Assembly: GCF_007559345.1 (NCBI RefSeq)
Contig: NZ_VMBH01000001.1
Span: forward strand, 248,001-312,000
From: Cardinium endosymbiont of Dermatophagoides farinae
GTDB taxonomy: Bacteria; Bacteroidota; Bacteroidia; Cytophagales; Amoebophilaceae
DNA length: 64,000 nt
Direction: 5' to 3'
The notes under the pieces were generated by a model, which worked only from the letters and a program-made list of their open reading frames with translations, did no database searches and had not been told where the DNA came from. Made by a program: the position numbers and the translations under genes. Shown piece after piece: positions 49,609 through 58,346 of the stretch. Numbering within the stretch: position 1 is the stretch's first letter; each line of letters begins with the position of its first letter.

Positions 49609-50469
49609 TTATGCTAACATTTTCAGCAGTAGGGCCAGCGTCTCTTTTAACTTCCGTCTATCTACAATCCTATCTAAAAAACCATGTGCCAATAAAAATT
49701 CTGCTGTTTGAAAACCTTTGGGCAATTCCTTACCCACTGTTTCTCGAATCACACGTGGACCTGCAAAGCCAATCAGTGCACCTGGCTCGGCCATATTGAT
49801 ATCTCCTAGCATTGCATAGGAAGCGCTTACCCCACCTGTAGTGGGGTCGGTAAGCAGCGAGATGTAAGGAATTTTAGCTTGCGCCAATTGCAGCAGTTTA
49901 GCAGATGTTTTTGCCATTTGCATCAGTGAAAAACTGCCTTCCATCATACGCGCACCGCCAGACTTAGAGATAATCAATAAAGGCGTTTGATGGGCCAAAC
50001 AATGGTTTATCAGCTGTGCTATTTTTTCGCCTACTACGCTACCCATAGAACCCCCAATAAATTTAAAATCCATGCAGGCAATGGCAAGTGGTAGGGTATT
50101 AATCTTACCATAAGCCGTTCGGATGGCATCTGTCAGCTCTGTTTGGGTTTCTGCCTGCTTTAACCGTTCTGTATAAGGCCTATTGTCTACAAATTTCAGT
50201 GGATCTACAGATCGGAAGGTTGGATTGAGTTCGGTAAAATTGTGCTCATCAAATAAAATCGCAAAATATTCCTTAGAACCAATTGGCAAATGATGGCCAT
50301 CATCGGGTATAACATATAAATTTTCTTGTAGTACTTTGCTATGTATAATCTTTCCTTTGGGTGTTTTAACCCAAAGGCCATCCGGCGACTCTTTTTTGGC
50401 AGAACTGGGGGTTAGAATGCCTTTCTTTTTTCGCTTAAACCAGCTTAGGTTGTCATTTATTAAACTCAT
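49609..50469 (-). CDS. accD: Acetyl-CoA carboxylase carboxyltransferase subunit beta
   Basis: Transfers the carboxyl group from biotin to acetyl-CoA at the start of fatty acid synthesis. The core has [17 protein letters not shown] (about 120-136), [20 protein letters not shown] and [16 protein letters not shown], all typical. The N-terminal zinc ribbon is changed: where relatives have two CxxC pairs, this protein reads [10 protein letters not shown] and [15 protein letters not shown], so all four zinc Cys are missing. Length 286 is normal. Alone on the strand, between repeats; accA is not in the window. Confidence 0.93.
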   Translation of the reverse strand: MSLINDNLSWFKRKKKGILTPSSAKKESPDGLWVKTPKGKIIHSKVLQENLYVIPDDGHHLPIGSKEYFAILFDEHNFTELNPTFRSVDPLKFVDNRPYTERLKQAETQTELTDAIRTAYGKINTLPLAIACMDFKFIGGSMGSVVGEKIAQLINHCLAHQTPLLIISKSGGARMMEGSFSLMQMAKTSAKLLQLAQAKIPYISLLTDPTTGGVSASYAMLGDINMAEPGALIGFAGPRVIRETVGKELPKGFQTAEFLLAHGFLDRIVDRRKLKETLALLLKMLA

Positions 50470-50493
50470 AAGATTATCTAAGAAATTTGTGTT

Positions 50494-50635
50494 AGACCGC
50501 TTTCAAAACTCGATTTCTAGTGGCCATTTTGTTGTCGAATCTTGTCTATGCTCCTCACATACTTGAGTATGCTGCGGTGCTCGACTGCGCTTCTCCTAAA
50601 AATTGCTCATTACAAATAGGTTTTGGAAGCGGTCT
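50494..50635 (-). repeat. Palindromic element family I, copy 14 (subfamily B, intergenic)
   Basis: 142 bp with the subfamily B ends AGACCGCTTTCAAAACTCG and GGAAGCGGTCT. Flanks GTT and GTG differ at one base. This is the only full subfamily B copy outside a gene, and its length is not a multiple of three. Confidence 0.88.
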
Positions 50636-50699
50636 GTGCTACCTTTTTGCTTGATCAAAAAAATAGCTAAAAAATCAAATAACACTAAAGTTAAAGCTT

Positions 50700-52221
50700 T
50701 TATGGGTTTTCAGGCCGCATTTGTGGAAAAAACAGTACATCCTGAATAGAACTGGAGTTGGTCATAATCATCGTTAGCCGATCTATCCCTATGCCAATAC
50801 CTACAGTTGGGGGCATCCCATACCGCAAGGCTTTTAGAAAATCATGGTCTACCACCATGGCCTCTTCATCGCCACGTTCTCTTAATGTGCGTTGTTCCTC
50901 TAATCTTTGCTGTTGATCGATAGGATCGTTTATCTCGGAGAAGGCATTGCAGATTTCTTTACCTGCACATATCACCTCAAATCGTTCCGTTAGCCCTGGG
51001 TGGTCTCGATGCCGTTTGGCCAAAGGAGACATTTCAATCGGATAGTCGGTTATAATAGTAGGTTGAATCAAATGCGGTTCACACTTTCCTCCGAAGATTT
51101 CATCGATGATTTTGCCTTTAGCTATATGATCCGCTAGATGGATATGGAGCCCATCGGCCACTTTACGCAATGCCGCTTCATCCATATTGCTTACATCGTA
51201 TCCGGTAAAATGGTGGATCGCTTCAAACATTGTAAAACGTTTCCATGGCCGCTTGAAGTTGATCAAATGCGCACCAAATGGAACGGTTGTTGTACCATGT
51301 AGGGCTAGTGCTACCCCTTCTACCAATTCTGCTACGTAGTCCATCATCCAAATGTAATCTTTGTAGGCCACATAAAGTTCTACCTGCGTAAATTCTGGGT
51401 TATGAAAACGCGACATGCCTTCGTTTCTAAAATCTTTGGCAAATTCATAGACCCCTTCATAGCCGCCAATAATTAACCTTTTTAAATAGAGCTCATTGGA
51501 AATACGCAGGTATAAGGGGATGTCTAGCGTATGGTGGTGGGTGGTAAAAGGGCGTGCAGATGCGCCGCCATAAATGGGTTGCAGGATCGGGGTTTCCACT
51601 TCTAGATACCCCTCACGATGCAAGAAAGCCTTAATCGTATGAATTAACTTGGCCCGTTGTTCAAATACCTTGCGTACCTCTGGATTGACAATTAAATCGA
51701 CATATCTTTGGCGGTACCGTTGCTCTGGATCTGTAAAGGCATCATGTATTTTTGTACCCTCTTTGGTAGTTACCTCTTTGACAATGGGTAGGGGGTAAGT
51801 GCTTTGGTTAACAACCGCAGGTGGGTAACATGTACCGCTATGGCACCTACTTGGGTCGTAAAGACAAAGCCTTGCACCTCAATAATGTCACCTATATCTA
51901 GTAATTTCTTAAAAAAAGTATTGTAGTGGCTTTTGTCTTCTCCTGGGCAAATGGCATCTCGTTGTATATAGAGTTGAATGCGCTCACTGGCATCTTGCAA
52001 TTCTACAAAAGAAGCTGCGCCCATAATTCTGCGTCCCATAATGCGGCCTGCCAGTACAACATCGCTATAGTTTGCTTTATCTTTTTCTTTATAGTTCGCA
52101 AGAATAGTGGCCGCTTTAGCATTGATAGGCTTAACAAAAGCTGGATAAGGATTCACCCCATCGATTCTAAAAGTGCTTTTTTCTGCGTTCGAATGGTGGC
52201 CTGTTCGCTTAGTTCATGCAT
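50700..52221 (-). pseudogene. lysS: Lysyl-tRNA synthetase (class II), frame-broken
   Basis: Charges tRNA-Lys. The true start is ATG 52221, MHELSEQATIRTQKKALLES, which loses frame at CCCC 52156-52159 (plus strand; one more C gives ESMGVNPYPAFVKPINAK). The anticodon-binding OB fold follows (GRRIMGAASFVELQDASERI). A second break at 51785-51787 (CCC, expected CCCC on the coding strand) interrupts [17 protein letters not shown]. The catalytic core is then intact: [19 protein letters not shown], motif 2 [18 protein letters not shown], and motif 3 [13 protein letters not shown]. Corrected length about 507, as expected. An essential enzyme with two one-base losses argues for sequence error. Confidence 0.93.
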
Positions 52222-52331
52222 GGCTTTGGTTAGAAAATAATAATAATGATATACGATTGATGGCTATGGGTAGGTACAATAACCTGCCGCTATGCCCATA
52301 GTCCTTCTAATTTACACTTATTTCTATAATT

Positions 52332-52385
52332 AGACTGCCTGCATAACCTATTTGTGACCAGAAATTTTTAGGAGAAGCGGGGTAG
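52332..52385 (+). repeat. Degenerate half of a family I element, copy 15
   Basis: AGACTGCCTGCATAACCTATT then TGTGACCAGAAATTTTTAGG and AGAAGCGGGG: the left half of a plus-oriented element. The right half is missing or replaced by an unrelated stretch (52385-52422). Confidence 0.7.
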
Positions 52386-52422
52386 CAAGTTGGCTACTAG
52401 GCTTGCGCTTTTTCATTACAAG

Positions 52423-52549
52423 AGACCTTCTTCAAAACCTATTTGTGATCAGCAGTTTTTAGGAGAAGCGCAGCCGCCAGAATACTAAATGTATTTGAGG
52501 AGCATAGACCACAAAATTGCCATTTAGCAATAGGTTTTGCAGAAGGTCT
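52423..52549 (+). repeat. Palindromic element family I, copy 16 (subfamily A)
   Basis: 127 bp short form; flanks AAG and AAA differ at one base. It lies close to the degenerate half-copy, so this gap has taken insertions twice. Confidence 0.88.
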
Positions 52550-52876
52550 AAAGTTGTCTATACCTTATGCATAATCCCTGATTGATGGGATATTACTTTA
52601 GCTATATGATAAGTAAATTTAAATTGAATTTCAGTATATTTAAGATTTTGAAGGTTTGTTGCATCTTAGTTTACATAAATGTTTGCCACCCTTAGTAAGG
52701 TGAAGGTGGGGGCAACTAGTAATGGGATGTTTGATTATAATGACTCTAAGGATAAGCTTGCAGAATGGCTGTCTAAACGAATCGATCGGTGGAGGGAGGA
52801 GGCATAATGTTAGCTTCTAATCTTGCTTTTTATTAATTTTGAATAGATAATAATTTTTGTTTGGAACGATAACAAA
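52550..52876 (+). other. Intergenic gap with a possible gene remnant
   Basis: Mostly non-coding. A short open stretch at about 52707-52807 reads VGATSNGMFDYNDSKDKLAE then WLSKRIDRWREEA and stops with TAA; it looks like the C-terminal end of a lost protein but I cannot assign it. The last 60 bases before GTG 52877 should hold the ostA promoter and ribosome-binding region. Confidence 0.3.
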
Positions 52877-54444
52877 GTGTTTAGGAGAACCATTTATTTT
52901 TTTGTATTGCTATTGGCTTTCCCTTTTTTTGTTTGGGCTGAGGCTATAACCTATAGGGCAGATCGGTTGGAGGGTGATGTAGTCAATGGGCAGTCTTGTA
53001 AGAAATTAGCAGGGAATGTAGTCTTTACTTTTCAGTCTAATGGCATGGTGCTAACAGCAGATACTGCTTGTAAATATGATGACCAAAAATTGATAGAAGC
53101 CTCGGGCAATGTGAAAATTGTGGACCAAGAGGGTAATGTGATCAAGAGTGCGCTGCTGACCTATTACCTAGAAAAAAAGCAGGCTGTTTTTGAAAAAGAT
53201 GTAAGCTATACCTCTAAAAAAGCTACATTTTATACTTCTACACTCATCTACGATACAGAAAAGAAACAAGGTAAGTTTTTAAAAGGGGTAAATTAATACA
53301 GGATCAGATGGTTTTAACCAGTAGTATGGGCCTGTATGATGGAGCCAACCATCAGGTTACTTTTTCCGATAAGGTGGTATTGGTAGATCCCAGTTATACC
53401 CTTGATTGCGAAAAATTGAACTATCATACTGAATCTGAAATCGCTTATTTTCAGGGAGCTACCAAAATTGTGCATCAAGATGGCGTACTGACAACGGCCA
53501 CAGGTGGTCATTATTTGGTTCCTAAAAAAGAGCTTGCTTTTGACCATGGAACACTTACTACCAAAGATGTTATCCTTACTGCTGACCGCTTAGCGCTATT
53601 GAATGGGCAGGATTGTGCAGCTACTGGCCATGTTTCCCTGCACGCGCAAAAGCATGATGCTGTAATCGTTGGCGAAAAGGCTACTTACACTGAAAAAGAG
53701 AAAAAAGGCGTTATAACGGGTCATCCTTTATTGACCAAAATAGTCGATAATGAAACGATGTATTTACGTGCGGATAAATTTATTGTGTTGGAAAAAAAGA
53801 TACAAAACCAGCCTCCAGCGCAAGAAATCCATGCTTTGGACCATGTTAGGCTCTATCAACAAGATTTACAGGGTATAGCAGATGGTGCCGTTTATAATAG
53901 CGGTGACAATACCATTCATCTGCATAGCAAGCCGGTTATTTGGTGTAGCAACTACCAGATTACGGGAGAGGAAGTTTCCTTGGTTATCGAGGAAGGGGAG
54001 CAGGCTAAGCTCTTTGTCGATAAAAATTTGTTTATGGCATCAGCTGATCCGGTTGGCAATTACAATCAAGTAAAGGGGCATAAAATGGTTGCCTCGTTTA
54101 AATCAGGTGTCATTGAAAAAATGTCGATAACAGGTAATAGTGAGAGCCTTTATTTTGCACTTGGAGATAAAAATGAGTTGATGGGTATGAACCATATTAA
54201 GTGTGATAGCATGGAAATGACCATGGTAGATAATGAATTAGAACAGATGAAATGTAACCCAAAGCCTATTGGTGTTTTTCATCCGGTAGAAAAGCTTGAA
54301 GAGAACCAAATGAAACTAGATGGTTTTGTTTGGCATGGTGAACAATGGCCTACCAAAGAGAATATTTTAGAGGTGCTGCCTACTGCGGATACGGAACGAA
54401 TGTCTACATCTAATACGCCTTTGCAATCAAAGGAGCTTAGCTGA
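52877..54444 (+). pseudogene. OstA/LptA-like envelope protein, frame-broken
   Basis: Periplasmic protein of the OstA family, of the kind used in outer-membrane lipid transport in Bacteroidota. GTG start 52877 gives a signal peptide (FRRTIYFFVLLLAFPFFVWA). Repeating beta-strand units follow, for example KKLAGNVVFTFQSNGMVLTA, KLIEASGNVKIVDQEGNVIK, and later ATGHVSLHAQKHDAVIVGEK. The first frame ends at 53296; the second continues LIQDQMVLTSSMGLYDGANH to the TAG-free end at 54444. Break at AAA 53290-53292 (one more A gives KGVKLIQDQ). Corrected length about 522. The substrate in this organism is uncertain. Confidence 0.82.
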
Positions 54445-54494
54445 TTCTTTAGATTAATATGCGAAAATTTAGTACCTTTATAGGGTGCTGTTGG

Positions 54495-54578
54495 CATGCG
54501 CCTTGGAAGAGTTGCGAATAGAAAAGGTAGCCCTAAAGCGGTTGATCAAGCAAAAAGTTAAGGTAAACATTCCATTTT
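54495..54578 (+). repeat. Shortened family II repeat before bamD
   Basis: Reads GCGCCTTGGAAGAGTTGCG, then TTGATCAAGCAAAAAGTTAAG, then AACATTCC, joining the two ends of a family II repeat with the palindromic centre deleted. It fills most of the space between ostA and bamD. Confidence 0.6.
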
Positions 54579-54579
54579 T

Positions 54580-55440
54580 ATGAAAAATTATCTAATCCAT
54601 CTATGCTATAGGTTCAGGTGGCTATTTTTATTACCTTTTGCTTTAGTAGGCGATACTTTATTTGCTGCTACTCCAGATCATAAAGCCCAAGCTTTGGTTT
54701 CACAAAAAAAGGAAGAAGTGGTTCGACTGTATAACCGAAAGCGTTATGCCCGAGCCAGTGCGCAAATAGAGGAGCTGTTGCCCTTGTTAAAAAGTAGAAC
54801 AGATCGTCGGGAATTTGAATTGTATCAGGCTTATTGCAACTTTTATGAAAAAAAATATTTAGTGAGCGCCAATCAATTTCATTTGTTTGTAAAACAATAT
54901 CCTACTTCTCTGCAGGCAGAAGAGGCGCTTTTTATGCGGGGATATAGTTTGGCATGTCAGGATGTAGATATACGATTGGATCAAACCACTACTCGTAGTG
55001 CGATCCATTGGTTAGATCGCTATTTAGAACTTTATCCAACGGGTGTCTATCTAGATAAAGCTTTCGATGCTTTACAAAATTTACAAGAGCGGCTGATGCA
55101 AAAAGACTTTCAGGCTGCTGCACTATATGTTCGCTTGGGTTGCTATAAAGCTGCCATTATAACCCTTAAAAACTTTGAGGAAAAGTATCCGGATTCCTCT
55201 TTTAAGGAAAAAGTACTTCAGCTATTGATAAAGTGTGCCAAGCAACTGGCTATGCGTGCATCTAATGAGGAAAAGCAGAAAGAAGCTATAGGTGGTTGGA
55301 AATTGCAAGACTATCTCCATAGTAAAGGAATTAATGACGGAGGTAATATAGTAGAAAAAATAAAAAAAATGGAAGAAAACAAAAAAAGTAAAGAAAGTAA
55401 AGAAAAATCAACTTGTTGGATAACAAACTTGTTTGGATGA
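54580..55440 (+). CDS. bamD: Outer membrane assembly lipoprotein BamD-like (TPR)
   Basis: TPR protein of the BAM complex that inserts beta-barrels in the outer membrane. Seen: signal segment WLFLLPFALVGDTLFA, then TPR units YNRKRYARASAQIEELLPLL, YLVSANQFHLFVKQYPTS, YLELYPTGVYLDKAFDALQN and YKAAIITLKNFEEKYPDSSF, the YPxS-x-A pattern typical of BamD. The usual lipobox Cys after the signal is absent (TLFAATPDHK), so it may be soluble in the periplasm. Charged low-complexity C-terminus. 286 residues. Followed by rpoZ and a DUF4292 gene, a frequent Bacteroidota arrangement. Confidence 0.85.
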   Translation: MKNYLIHLCYRFRWLFLLPFALVGDTLFAATPDHKAQALVSQKKEEVVRLYNRKRYARASAQIEELLPLLKSRTDRREFELYQAYCNFYEKKYLVSANQFHLFVKQYPTSLQAEEALFMRGYSLACQDVDIRLDQTTTRSAIHWLDRYLELYPTGVYLDKAFDALQNLQERLMQKDFQAAALYVRLGCYKAAIITLKNFEEKYPDSSFKEKVLQLLIKCAKQLAMRASNEEKQKEAIGGWKLQDYLHSKGINDGGNIVEKIKKMEENKKSKESKEKSTCWITNLFG

Positions 55441-55572
55441 TATGTATCGATTCAGCCATATGCCACTGCTATTTCTAAAACAAAAAAAGTAGCATAAAAA
55501 TGGTTTTTTACTGCTGCTCTGAACAAATACAATTATATAGTATAAATTATATAGTATACATTTACGATTATT

Positions 55573-55923
55573 ATGAGTCTAAATAAAAAAGTATATTTGG
55601 TTCCTAGAAATATACATGAATTGATTGCGCCTACTGGAAATATTTATGAAAGCACTGTTATCATTACAAAACGTGCCAAGCAGATTGCCATGAATATGAA
55701 AGATGAGCTGGATTGTAAGTTGGAGGAATTTATGTCCATTATTGATGAGAAAGATAGCATAGATGCCCAGCGTCAATATGAGATTACCCAGCATTATGAA
55801 AAGCTTCCTAAACCTGTATTAGAAGCCACTACAGAGTTTTTAGAAGGTGATATTGCCTTTCGTTATATTCATGAAACGGCACAAGGGAGTAGGTTTTTTA
55901 ATAGATTCCTTTTTGACCACTAG
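55573..55923 (+). CDS. rpoZ: DNA-directed RNA polymerase omega subunit
   Basis: Small subunit aiding RNA polymerase assembly. Bacteroidota-type omega: LIAPTGNIYESTVIITKRAKQIAMNMKDELDCKLEEF (about 16-52) carries the conserved IxxKRARQI helix, and QYEITQHYEKLPKPVLEATTEFLEGDIAFRY (about 73-103) is the characteristic C-terminal part. 116 residues. Lies 132 bp after bamD and its end touches the start of the next gene. Confidence 0.9.
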   Translation: MSLNKKVYLVPRNIHELIAPTGNIYESTVIITKRAKQIAMNMKDELDCKLEEFMSIIDEKDSIDAQRQYEITQHYEKLPKPVLEATTEFLEGDIAFRYIHETAQGSRFFNRFLFDH

Positions 55924-55924
55924 C

Positions 55925-56746
55925 TTGAATAGGTACAAACGTTTGGCTTTTCTGCAACTCTGTTTGACGGCTCTCTATTTGTTTGCCGGGTGTGGTATGC
56001 AGCAGGCCGCTAACCAGTCGTTTGATGTAGTCGATTTGCTGACTGTTTTTCCTCGATGTTTTTCCATGCAGGCCTCTTTAGATTTTATGGGCCTGCACCA
56101 TGCTTTTCGCTATCGTTTGGTTTGTTGTGTAACCTATAATCAACAAATTGATTTTATTGTAAAAGGTCCTTTTGGCATAGCGCTTATAGCTGGTGTGATC
56201 GATAAAAAAGGTGTAACGGTTGTAGCTCATCGTGTAGTCCACCAGTGGGATTATAAACAGATTCAGGAACAGTACCATTTTCCTTGTAATTATCTATTGA
56301 TTCAGTCATTGCTTTTGGGTAGGGTGTATAGTCCTATGGAAGATCACCTGTCTATACCAGATGGCTTGTGGTCTGGTTTGGCCTATACCTATGATACCCT
56401 TAGGCGTAAGGTTACAGCTGTTCAACTAATCAATCAAGATAGTTCCTTTAAGTGTCTATACCGATACAAAATGGCAGCAGATACGACTTGTTTGTCCCGT
56501 ATGAACATATATTTCTCCTTGAGAGATAAGCAGCAGCTTTATCAAGGCAGAGCAGTATTACATAAGCTACACTTTAAGAAGCTCAAAAAACCAAATATTA
56601 GGTTGAGGATACCCAAGAGAAAAAACTATCCATTGAGCCGTATGGACAGACCATCCCAAAACAAAAAAACACTCCCTTGGAAGAAAGTTACGATTAGAAA
56701 GGAGCGCCATAATCAATACAAACCTACGACGCACACGATGTTTTAA
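55925..56746 (+). CDS. DUF4292 lipoprotein (LolB-like) with a repeat-derived C-terminus
   Basis: Bacteroidota-specific lipoprotein resembling LolB, probably in envelope lipid or lipoprotein handling. I prefer TTG 55925 as start because it gives LNRYKRLAFLQLCLTALYLF followed by lipobox FAGC; an ATG at 55871 inside rpoZ is possible. The core shows IDFIVKGPFGIALIAGVIDKKGVTVV and YLLIQSLLLGRVY. The last 40 or so residues (PLSRMDRPSQNKKTLPWKKV and TIRKERHNQYKPTTHTMF) are very basic, and TLPWKKVTIRKE is translated from a family II repeat fragment at about 56668-56705, so the natural end has been replaced. Confidence 0.75.
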   Translation: MNRYKRLAFLQLCLTALYLFAGCGMQQAANQSFDVVDLLTVFPRCFSMQASLDFMGLHHAFRYRLVCCVTYNQQIDFIVKGPFGIALIAGVIDKKGVTVVAHRVVHQWDYKQIQEQYHFPCNYLLIQSLLLGRVYSPMEDHLSIPDGLWSGLAYTYDTLRRKVTAVQLINQDSSFKCLYRYKMAADTTCLSRMNIYFSLRDKQQLYQGRAVLHKLHFKKLKKPNIRLRIPKRKNYPLSRMDRPSQNKKTLPWKKVTIRKERHNQYKPTTHTMF

Positions 56747-56773
56747 TAGGCAGGCGTTCATAAAACACCATAA

Positions 56774-57781
56774 CTACATAATGCGCTTAAGCTGAGAACG
56801 AGATAGACCGGTTAACCGAAGCACTCTTTCTAACGATTCGCCTTCAGATAACAGAACGCTAGCTATTTCTAGCTTGCCCTCTAGCTTGCCCTCTAGCTTG
56901 CCTTTCTCTTGGCCAATTTGAATACCCATTAGTTTGCCTTTTTCTTGACCAATTTGCACCCCCTCTTCCTTATACTTTTGAGCTATGGTTCTTATAGCTT
57001 CTTGCTTACCTTCTTCCCTATATTTTTGTGCTATAGTTCTCATAATATCTTCTTTATCTTGTTCAGGTAAATGTTGATCGATGATTCTTTCTAAATCTTG
57101 TTGTTTATCTTCAGGTAATTTGCTATCAGTGTACCATAAGAAATTTTTAATATAAATATAGCCTTTTTCTTTGTCAAGTAGAATATAAGGTTTAAAGTTT
57201 TGTAAAAAATCCTCCCATAGATTAAGCATGTCTCGCTGATAGATATGTTTCATAACATATTCAAGCATTCCTACATATTGTTTTTGCTTGATATCATCAT
57301 CTGACATGGATTGTAAATCTACTAGTTTATAGTCCCCACCCATAAGCTGTTTGGCAAGTTTTGGATCACTAAATAATGCCCATAAATTCTTTGGTGCATT
57401 AAAGGGTCTACTGCCATGGTAGAATAAAATTGGTACGATCAGAGGTAATTTGTCTTTATCTTTTTTTTTATGGCGCTCACATAAACGAAGCATATATTGC
57501 CACAATTTCAGTGCAATCCAGTAATTAGGTTTTACCTCTGCCTCTATAAGGATGTAGACGAAGGCTTGGTCATTATCTTTCGTTCGTACCGAGTAGACTA
57601 GGTCACTTAGGGATTTCCTGAGCTTATGTTCCACATAAGATTCTCTTTCAATAGTAATTTGGGTTAAATCCAACTTTTCTTTGACCTCTGAGGGTAAATA
57701 GTGGGCTAAAAACTCTTGAGCAGCCTCTTGTTGTGTTAGGATTTTCTTAACCAGTGCGTCATGTTTTAATCTGGTTCCCAT
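56774..57781 (-). CDS. Rpn-family recombination-promoting nuclease/putative transposase
   Basis: PD-(D/E)XK protein of the Rpn (YhgA-like, 'transposase 31') family, linked to RecA-independent recombination. Core motifs: MGTRLKHDALVKKILTQQEAAQEFLAHYLP, SLSDLVYSV with the nuclease Asp, then AFVYILIEAEVKP (E...E) and IALKLWQYMLRL. PLIVPILFYHGSRPFNAP is typical. The C-terminus has short repeats, GxQIGQEKGKL and EGKLEGKLE, a common length-variable feature of the family. 335 residues, intact. Likely mobile or domesticated. Confidence 0.9.
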   Translation of the reverse strand: MGTRLKHDALVKKILTQQEAAQEFLAHYLPSEVKEKLDLTQITIERESYVEHKLRKSLSDLVYSVRTKDNDQAFVYILIEAEVKPNYWIALKLWQYMLRLCERHKKKDKDKLPLIVPILFYHGSRPFNAPKNLWALFSDPKLAKQLMGGDYKLVDLQSMSDDDIKQKQYVGMLEYVMKHIYQRDMLNLWEDFLQNFKPYILLDKEKGYIYIKNFLWYTDSKLPEDKQQDLERIIDQHLPEQDKEDIMRTIAQKYREEGKQEAIRTIAQKYKEEGVQIGQEKGKLMGIQIGQEKGKLEGKLEGKLEIASVLLSEGESLERVLRLTGLSRSQLKRIM

Positions 57782-57824
57782 ATCAATTTCTTCTTACGCA
57801 TATAATTGTGCATTATTAGCATCT

Positions 57825-58016
57825 GCCCCTTACAGATGATTAGGAAAAACAGATTCCTTTCAAGCCCACGCAGCGGGCGGTTCCTGTTTTTCCATCTGTA
57901 AGCTGTGCTTTCAGCAACTTTTTTCATTAGCGCTTGATTTTTTTGGCTACTTTTTTATCAAGCAAAAAGTAAGATAAAGATTCCTTTTATCAAGAAAAAA
58001 GTAAGGCAAACACTCC
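57825..58016 (-). repeat. Hairpin repeat family II, partial copy
   Basis: CTTACAGATGATTAGGAAAA and CCATCTGTAAGCTGTGCTTT form the inner palindrome around a GCCCACGCAGCGGGC loop; the left outer arm is missing. The TTTTATCAAGCAAAAAGTAAG tail is repeated twice and, on the minus strand, starts immediately after the stop codon of the 58017 gene (TAAGGAGTG). Confidence 0.65.
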
Positions 58017-58322
58017 TTATACCTGCGTTTTGTCTTCTAATTGTGCTGCGATTAGCTCCAATTCCTTTAAGATTTGTTGCGCAGAGCTGACTACATCTGT
58101 AAGTACTTCTTTGCCTGTAGTTTTGGCTTTATTTGTAATGGCATTTTTATTGCCTATAAGCTTTAGAATAAAGGCTTGTAATCTTTTTTTGCATGATTTT
58201 AAGTTGTAAATCATTCCATCCCTAGCTACTGACCCTTTTGTAGGTGCAGAAAGGACGCCTACAAAAGCACCCAAGCAAAAACCTATGCAAAGGACTATTA
58301 AATTTTCAGTTTTTTTTATCAT
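58017..58322 (-). CDS. YtxH-domain small membrane protein
   Basis: 101 residues: NLIVLCIGFCLGAFVGVLSAPTKGS is a single membrane segment followed by the 'APxKGxxxR' turn typical of YtxH/gas-vesicle-like proteins; the rest is a basic helical tail (KSCKKRLQAFILKLIGNKNA) ending in an acidic part. Function unknown; stress or envelope association is usual. It follows nusB by 24 bp, same strand. Confidence 0.75.
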   Translation of the reverse strand: MIKKTENLIVLCIGFCLGAFVGVLSAPTKGSVARDGMIYNLKSCKKRLQAFILKLIGNKNAITNKAKTTGKEVLTDVVSSAQQILKELELIAAQLEDKTQV

Positions 58323-58346
58323 GGTTCAATCGATTAAGTAGTTGGG

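Noticed and set aside
56774-57781. Rpn-family gene as the transposase moving the family I elements
   Set aside because: No matching inverted ends or target duplication border this gene, and Rpn proteins are not known to generate 3-bp duplications.
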